DNA of 11,461 nt, taken from positions 1-11,461 of the forward strand of contig JAKLJM010000096.1 in the NCBI GenBank assembly GCA_023151145.1, in the 5' to 3' direction. Position numbers and translations under genes: made by a program. Of the stretch, positions 7,158 through 11,461 are shown in pieces. Origin of the DNA: Bacteriovoracaceae bacterium (GTDB lineage: Bacteria > Bdellovibrionota > Bacteriovoracia > Bacteriovoracales > Bacteriovoracaceae). The notes below the pieces were generated by a model, which did no database searches, was not told the DNA's origin, and was given only the letters and a program-made list of their open reading frames with translations. Each line of letters opens with the position of its first letter. Position 1 is the first letter of the stretch.

Positions 7158-8264
7158 TCAGCGTAATTTGCGATGGTAAAAGAAGTAAAAGAACAACACC
7201 ATGGTAAAAATAATTGGTACTCCAAAAGTAGCCAAAAAGGCCGGAATTTTTGAACTTTGTCCCAATGTAATCAAGTAGGAATAGATAAACCAATAAAATA
7301 AGGTGAAGGCGAAGATAAATCCGACGCTTTTTCCAAATGAACTCGTTCGTCGATTAGGGTTAAAAATGGCCGTTGCCGCCAATAGCGAGAGAACGATACA
7401 GACAAAGGAAGTAGAGAATTTATCATAAAAAAGTACCAAATACTCGGCAGTGTTTAATCCCGAAGAATTCAGAATGGAGATATACTCCCACAGTTTTACA
7501 ATGTTTAAAGTCGTAATGTCGGAATTAATTTTTTGAAAGTCGTCCAAAGATTCGTTAATAGTAAGTTTGTATTCGGGGTACAGCGTTTCGGTTGGAAAGC
7601 TGGCAAAGTTTAGATTAGTTATTCTTTTAACATTAATAAATGTCCATTCATTTTTTTGATTATTGGTAGCGTGTTTTGCTTCAATTTTTTCCGAGAGTTT
7701 GTGTTCTTTGTCATAGAAAAAAATTTCGACATTGTGAAGTTGATTTGTTCTTTTGTCGAACGAGCTGTAGTTGAAAAAATAATCGCCACTTTTGTACCAA
7801 ATCTTTCCCGAATTGATAGTGTTGGCGGTTAAGCCTTGGGCCTTGAAAGAAGAGAAGTTCCCATACATGTCTTGAACTAAGTCTTTTTTTGTTTTGGCGT
7901 AAGGGAGAACGTAGGAGTTGATGCCAAATAAAATTGTAGCCGCAAGAGTACCAATGAGAAATATATCAAACATAAATTCTTTGCGGGAATAGCCCGATGC
8001 AAAGATAGCAGTTAGTTCATTAGTGTTTCGAAGTTTGTTGATGGCGAAAAGTGAACCGACGAGACAGCTAACAGGAAAAATTTTAATTAAAAAATTTGGA
8101 ATCTCAATTAATAGTCCAATGAATACTTGTGAGATGTCTGAGTTAGCACGCATGATTCCATTGATGGTATGGCCCAAAGAAAGAAATAAAAGAAGGACGA
8201 AGGACGCGCCAAGAAAAAAACGAATCCATTCCTTGAAAATAATTTTTTTATATATTGAAAGCAT
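7158..8264 (-). CDS. lptG: LptF/LptG-family LPS export permease, LptG-like
   Basis: LptF and LptG form the inner-membrane part of the LptB2FG transporter, which extracts lipopolysaccharide and passes it to the periplasmic bridge. The 368-residue protein has the family architecture: about three N-terminal membrane segments (roughly 14-34, 48-76, 96-120), a large periplasmic beta-rich domain (about 125-275), then three C-terminal segments (283-302, 312-334, 343-364). The cytoplasmic coupling segment NELTAIFASGYSRKEF (82-97) and IWYKSGDYFFN at the start of the periplasmic domain are characteristic. The C-terminal GKSVGFIFAF and later proline-bearing helix fit LptG better than LptF, but the split is not certain. 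The start overlaps the upstream gene by 17 nt and has no clear ribosome-binding site, so it is probably translated by coupling. No lptF, lptA or lptB lies in the window. Confidence 0.88.
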   Translation of the reverse strand: MLSIYKKIIFKEWIRFFLGASFVLLLFLSLGHTINGIMRANSDISQVFIGLLIEIPNFLIKIFPVSCLVGSLFAINKLRNTNELTAIFASGYSRKEFMFDIFLIGTLAATILFGINSYVLPYAKTKKDLVQDMYGNFSSFKAQGLTANTINSGKIWYKSGDYFFNYSSFDKRTNQLHNVEIFFYDKEHKLSEKIEAKHATNNQKNEWTFINVKRITNLNFASFPTETLYPEYKLTINESLDDFQKINSDITTLNIVKLWEYISILNSSGLNTAEYLVLFYDKFSTSFVCIVLSLLAATAIFNPNRRTSSFGKSVGFIFAFTLFYWFIYSYLITLGQSSKIPAFLATFGVPIIFTMVLFFYFFYHRKLR

Positions 8265-8961
8265 ATTTAATCAACTTATGTACAATTCTGATTGGGAGAT
8301 CAAAAGTCACTTTAAGAGACATTCTAAAAATAGGGTGCTGCTGACTCCATTGAACTAAAAGTGATGAAGATCGATAATAAATTTCAATGAATTTCAATCC
8401 CAAACGATTATGTTGGATAAGGCTTTTAAAAACACGTAAGTCTTCAGTGATAAAATGTTTGTCACCGTATAGTTCAGTTGCAAGATAACATTTTTTTGAA
8501 GCGACATGAATTTTGGTATAGGCTTGTTCAAAAGCTTTGAAGTTGTGTGCTTGTTTTTTGTTGTTAAATTTACGAATAATTTGGGCGTTTACGTGTTGAT
8601 ACTTAAAGCCAATGGAAAATTTAACAAATTGATCTAAACTTCGGAGGCACTCTCTTTGGTGGTGAGGGCTTCTGTCGAAGGCTTTGGCCAAATCCCAATA
8701 GACATGTGAGATTAAAAGAAGTTCAGAAACATCTTTTTCTGGGTCAAACATGGTTGGTGATAATTTATCTTCAGTCGTGTCGAAGTTATTTGAGAGGATG
8801 GCGAGATATTTATAATAGTTATCAATTGCCTGGGTGACTTTATCTTCTCGATAAAGAACCTGTGCTTGTTTTAAGTATTTTAGGCGAGAACGATAGATCT
8901 CTGCTTGATGTTCTTTTTGTCTTTCTTCGCGTGGATCTTTTTTCTTTTTATCATCGGCCAT
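8248..8961 (-). CDS. Unrecognised cytoplasmic protein with TPR-like N-terminal helices
   Basis: I do not recognise a family. The 237-residue product starts with a very charged, lysine-rich segment (residues 2-20, DDKKKKDPREERQK) and no signal peptide. Residues about 24-57 form a helix pair with TPR-like spacing (AQVLYREDKVTQAIDNYYKYLAIL), so a TPR-like scaffold is plausible. The middle is rich in Tyr, His, Lys and aromatic residues and appears all-helical. The last ~25 residues (RMSLKVTFDLPIRIVHKLIKYAF) are amphipathic and basic and might touch the membrane. AGGA six bases before the ATG supports the start. It lies 15 nt after an outer-membrane barrel gene and overlaps the lptG-type gene by 17 nt, so a link to envelope assembly is possible but unproven. 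Confidence 0.7.
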   Translation of the reverse strand: MADDKKKKDPREERQKEHQAEIYRSRLKYLKQAQVLYREDKVTQAIDNYYKYLAILSNNFDTTEDKLSPTMFDPEKDVSELLLISHVYWDLAKAFDRSPHHQRECLRSLDQFVKFSIGFKYQHVNAQIIRKFNNKKQAHNFKAFEQAYTKIHVASKKCYLATELYGDKHFITEDLRVFKSLIQHNRLGLKFIEIYYRSSSLLVQWSQQHPIFRMSLKVTFDLPIRIVHKLIKYAFNI

Positions 8962-8976
8962 AATAATTCCTATTTA

Positions 8977-9873
8977 TTAAAATCTTAATGAAAGACCAAA
9001 GGTTGTTTCTTTTAAATCATAGGCGTTTTGTGCCTTTAGAGTATTGGCCAATATTTTTGTATTCTTAATAGCAAAGTCTAAACTGAGACGTGGTTGGACC
9101 CACGCTGCACCAATGGAATTTCCGCGCTCACTGTTGCCCTTGTCATTAAACATCCCAACACGAATGTAAAAATCATTAAAAACGGTGAACTGCAAAGCTC
9201 CTCGATAAATTAAATTGCCCGACAAGTCCTCATCCCATTTGGAGCCCATGTCTCCAATGATAGCAATAGGTGCCATGAAATTATATTGAAAACCAAAATA
9301 GGCTTTAGATTCTTTGGGATTTGTTTTGAAAGGATCGATAATAATCGCACCAAAAGTGAGTTGGGGATCGACAACATGAAGGACCCCGGCAGACATTTGT
9401 TGATATTTGTTTTCGGTTTTAGATAATGCCGAAGTCCCAATGGTATCAGTGGTTTTTCTGTAGGCGAAACCCATGGCCGATTTTTTTCCGATGATACTTG
9501 AAAGCGTTAAACCGAAACGTTTACGTTCACTGAAACCTTCTTCGGTTTTTATATAGTGAGCAGTACCTGACATAGTTGGATTACTATCACTGATGATAAT
9601 CCCTAGATCATTTTTTTCTGGCAACTCCGCAGAATTTTCTTTGATAGTAAATTTTCCATTTGTTTTTGAAGCATAGATGGAAGATTGATTAAAAAAAGAA
9701 ATACTTGCAGGGTTTAATATCGCTGCCTCTTCTAGCAGGATCGAACCCACGCCAGCACCGGAAGTAGATTTTAGTCGAGTTGTCTCGTAGTCATGTATCC
9801 GAGAAAATCCATAGGATTTTATACTTAAAGAAAAGAGTGCTAAAAGAGTGAGCTTTTTGGTAAAATGAGGCAT
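8977..9873 (-). CDS. Outer-membrane beta-barrel protein, FadL/PorV-like
   Basis: This is a likely outer-membrane barrel of 298 residues from ATG 9873 (302 from ATG 9885). It has a signal peptide (MPHFTKKLTLLALFSLSIKSYG) with predicted cleavage before FSRIHD. The mature N terminus, KSTSGAGVGSILLEEAAILNPASISFF, resembles the opening of FadL/OmpP1-type barrels (alanine-glycine turn, then NPAS). The rest alternates strands and short turns, and the chain ends in GLSLRF, an outer-membrane insertion signal. I prefer ATG 9873 because GGAT lies about seven bases upstream and the resulting signal peptide has a clean basic N-region; ATG 9885 has no ribosome-binding site. It is the first gene of the minus-strand cluster, and a good promoter reads into it. 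The substrate, if any, is unknown. Confidence 0.78.
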   Translation of the reverse strand: MPHFTKKLTLLALFSLSIKSYGFSRIHDYETTRLKSTSGAGVGSILLEEAAILNPASISFFNQSSIYASKTNGKFTIKENSAELPEKNDLGIIISDSNPTMSGTAHYIKTEEGFSERKRFGLTLSSIIGKKSAMGFAYRKTTDTIGTSALSKTENKYQQMSAGVLHVVDPQLTFGAIIIDPFKTNPKESKAYFGFQYNFMAPIAIIGDMGSKWDEDLSGNLIYRGALQFTVFNDFYIRVGMFNDKGNSERGNSIGAAWVQPRLSLDFAIKNTKILANTLKAQNAYDLKETTFGLSLRF

Positions 9874-9910
9874 TATTAAATCCATTTAATAAGTAAGTGC
9901 TTTAAAGGAA

Positions 9911-9939
9911 ATTATAATGAAAATTCGAAAGGCCGTCAT
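9911..9939 (-). promoter_or_regulatory. Predicted sigma-70 promoter of the seven-gene minus-strand cluster
   Basis: On the minus strand, ATGACG (9939-9934; 4 of 6, with the core TGAC) lies exactly 17 bases from a perfect TATAAT (9916-9911). Transcription would start near 9904, giving a leader of about 20-30 nt before the barrel gene. The promoter overlaps the galU ribosome-binding region, its start codon (9917-9919) and its first codons, so RNA polymerase binding here could compete with galU expression. A matching galU promoter was not resolved; it would have to lie within the 5' part of the barrel gene. Confidence 0.6.
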
Positions 9940-10744
9940 CCCTGTTGCAGGAAAAGGAACCAGATTCTTGCCAGCAACTAAACAAATACCAAAAGAAATG
10001 ATCCCAATTATCAATTTGCCCATGATTCACTACGTAGTTGAAGAGGCCATTCTCTCTGGGATCGAACAAGTTGTCTTCATTACATCCAGTGGAAAGCAGG
10101 CAATAGAAGACTATTTTGATCGAAATTTCGATCTAGAAGATTTCTTAGTAAAAAATGGAAAAATTAAAGAACTAGAGCTGGTACGCAAAATTGGAAATAT
10201 GGTTGAAGTAACAGCTGTTCGTCAGAAGGAACAATTGGGCCTTGGTCATGCGGTTTTATGTGCTAAAGATATCATTGGCAATGAGCCGTTTGCCGTTATC
10301 TTAGGTGATGAGATTGTTCTTGGAAAAAATCCCGTTATTAAACAATTGATTGATGTTTCTACTCAAAACAAAGATGCATCAGTTATTGGTGTCATGGAAG
10401 TAGATCCACAAGAGACATATAAGTACGGTGTGGTTAAAGGGCAATTTACAGATGCAACGAAGAGAACAATGAAGATGGAAGCCATGGTTGAGAAACCAAA
10501 ACCAGAAGTGGCACCATCAAATTTAGCGACACCCGGTCGTTATGTTTTTAAGCCTGAAATTATTAATATGCTAGCCAAAGAACAAGATGTATTTGCTCAT
10601 GTGTTTGAAGGTAATAGATATGATACGGGAAATATCGAAGGCTATTTGAATGCAACGTTAGAAATTGCACTTTTAAATGATGCCACTTCTGAGACCATGA
10701 GAAATATTATTAAAGATAAAATGACAAAATTTAATATTAAATAA
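9917..10744 (+). CDS. galU: UTP-glucose-1-phosphate uridylyltransferase, short form
   Basis: GalU makes UDP-glucose from UTP and glucose 1-phosphate, feeding envelope polysaccharide and LPS-core synthesis. The start has AAAGGA seven bases upstream. The nucleotide-binding signature AGKGTRFLPATK is at 11-22, followed by KEMIPI at 26-31, then LGLGHAVLCA at 107-116 and the metal-site region ILGDE at 128-132. EKP at 192-194 and GRYVF at 207-211 follow, and YDTGNIEGYLNA at 235-246 is near the end. The 275 residues are about 20 fewer than the usual ~290-300. The gap falls between FKPEI (near 215) and INMLAKEQDVFAHVFEG, exactly where family members carry a segment containing GGEIQLTDA. The reading frame is intact, so this looks like a precise in-frame loss. 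It is divergent from the minus-strand cluster and 12 nt upstream of the next gene. Activity of the short form is uncertain. Confidence 0.9.
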   Translation: MKIRKAVIPVAGKGTRFLPATKQIPKEMIPIINLPMIHYVVEEAILSGIEQVVFITSSGKQAIEDYFDRNFDLEDFLVKNGKIKELELVRKIGNMVEVTAVRQKEQLGLGHAVLCAKDIIGNEPFAVILGDEIVLGKNPVIKQLIDVSTQNKDASVIGVMEVDPQETYKYGVVKGQFTDATKRTMKMEAMVEKPKPEVAPSNLATPGRYVFKPEIINMLAKEQDVFAHVFEGNRYDTGNIEGYLNATLEIALLNDATSETMRNIIKDKMTKFNIK

Positions 10745-10749
10745 GGAGG
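10743..10749 (+). promoter_or_regulatory. Strong ribosome-binding site after galU
   Basis: AAGGAGG overlaps the galU stop codon (TAA ends at 10744) and lies seven bases before the ATG at 10757. It is close to a perfect match to the anti-Shine-Dalgarno sequence. Together with the 12-nt gap it supports co-transcription and fixes the start of the next gene. Confidence 0.75.
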
Positions 10750-10756
10750 GTGGAGC

Positions 10757-11461
10757 ATGAAGTTCTTCCTAAGTTTAATTTGTAGCATTTCAATTTTCAC
10801 CACTTTTGCCGCCATTCCTACAGAAGAAGGGTTGCTGAAAAATTTAAACAATCCATCACCTATGCCTGGTCAAACGATTGTTAAATTTAAAGTAACAAGT
10901 GCAGAAGAAGGAAAACCTGAAGCATTTTATAAAGTGACATTAACCAATGAAAATCCTAATACTATTCAAGTTCTTCAACAGAAGTTTAATGGTGTTCAGA
11001 TGAATAACACTCAGTTAAAAGATGTTAAATATGAAGCAGATCTCGTTAGTAAAATTCGTCGTGAGAAAGCCTCTGAAAAAACACTTTTTTATAGCTCGTT
11101 GATGTTCCTAGTTTTTAATAAAGGAACTGGAATTGAGTCCCTTATTGAAAAAAATGGTGGTGCAGTTACAAAGACACGCACGATGTATAATGAAGAAAAG
11201 TTACGTTTGCTTCGAAATTACAAGGTGTTTTTAGCCAGTGGAAAAAGTAAAAGTGAAGCGGACTCACCACTTAATCCCCAAGATCCCAAAGAAAAACAAA
11301 GAGTGCAAGATCTCTTTAGATCAAATTCACTGCGTCCATCACCGAATGTTCAGCTAACCAAATTAGGATCAGAGTTTTTATGGACAGCAGATTGGAAAAG
11401 CGTTGTAGGATATTTTAGTAACGAAGAAAGAAGATTGAGAATTTTGGATCTGCAAGCCACA
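10757..11461 (+). CDS. Unrecognised secreted protein, 3' end cut by window edge
   Basis: I do not recognise this protein. The frame is open for 235 codons to the last base of the window with no stop. A Sec signal peptide is clear (MKFFLSLICSISIFTTFA, cleavage probably before AIPTEE). No lipobox is visible, so it is probably periplasmic or exported. The mature part is hydrophilic, with a beta-rich N-terminal segment (TIVKFKVTSAEEG to VTLTNENPNTIQVLQQKF) and later basic, helical stretches (KIRREKASEK, EEKLRLLRNYK). Near the cut end is WTADWKSVVGYFSNEERRLR. The start is fixed by AAGGAGG seven bases upstream. It follows galU by 12 nt and is very likely co-transcribed with it, which hints at an envelope role but does not show one. 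Confidence 0.8.
   Translation, partial: MKFFLSLICSISIFTTFAAIPTEEGLLKNLNNPSPMPGQTIVKFKVTSAEEGKPEAFYKVTLTNENPNTIQVLQQKFNGVQMNNTQLKDVKYEADLVSKIRREKASEKTLFYSSLMFLVFNKGTGIESLIEKNGGAVTKTRTMYNEEKLRLLRNYKVFLASGKSKSEADSPLNPQDPKEKQRVQDLFRSNSLRPSPNVQLTKLGSEFLWTADWKSVVGYFSNEERRLRILDLQAT

Noticed and set aside
9820..9825. TATACT on the plus strand as a -10 box for galU.
   Set aside because: It matches 5 of 6 bases, but no acceptable -35 box lies 16-18 bases upstream and the leader would run through the barrel gene start.
9913..9918. A plus-strand TATAAT over the galU start codon.
   Set aside because: It arises because ATTATAAT is partly self-complementary; a promoter here would start transcription inside galU, and no -35 box supports it.
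10642..10851. A minus-strand open reading frame across the galU end and the next gene's start.
   Set aside because: It is antisense to two supported coding regions, and its hydrophobic look comes from the complement of AT-rich codons.

Overview
The window is a compact, AT-rich, protein-coding stretch of a Gram-negative chromosome. Three things point to Gram-negative: an LPS-export permease gene, two outer-membrane beta-barrel proteins ending in aromatic Phe, and several Sec signal peptides. The low G+C, the many small secreted or barrel proteins, an orphan family-3 solute-binding protein and the BAPKO_0422-like barrel suggest the Bdellovibrionota, perhaps the Bacteriovoracales (Bacteriovorax, Peredibacter or Halobacteriovorax types). 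That placement is inferred from protein style, not from a marker gene. I see no rRNA, tRNA, CRISPR array, insertion sequence or phage gene, and no gene-free stretch longer than 100 bases.

Left part (1-3716, minus strand): a histidine-utilisation operon, read hutH, then a small outer-membrane barrel gene, then hutU. HutH deaminates histidine to urocanate and HutU hydrates urocanate. hutU lacks only its last few codons, which lie off the left edge. A plausible sigma-70 promoter, a near-perfect 16-bp palindrome over its -10/+1 region, and a 13-bp inverted repeat that includes the hutH ribosome-binding site all lie in the 93-bp gap upstream of hutH.

Middle (3732-4079, minus): a single small secreted protein of the COG3650 type, with about 75-90 bp of non-coding DNA on each side.

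Right-centre (4154-9885, minus): seven tightly packed genes, with spacings from a 17-nt overlap to 19 nt: outer-membrane barrel, TPR-like cytoplasmic protein, lptG-type permease, def, fmt, rpe and a periplasmic solute-binding protein. They look like one operon. A good promoter (17-bp spacer, perfect TATAAT) reads into it and overlaps the start codon of the divergent galU gene. The operon mixes envelope biogenesis (LPS export, a barrel) with translation initiation (def and fmt) and the pentose-phosphate pathway (rpe).

Right edge (9917-11461, plus): galU, for UDP-glucose synthesis, followed 12 nt later by an unrecognised secreted-protein gene cut by the window end. GalU appears to lack about 20 residues that are strongly conserved in its family. 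No convincing rho-independent terminator was found. The most noteworthy observations are the GalU internal deletion, the nested inverted repeats at the hut promoter, and the barrel gene placed between hutH and hutU. I found no clear evidence of a new defence or mobile system.
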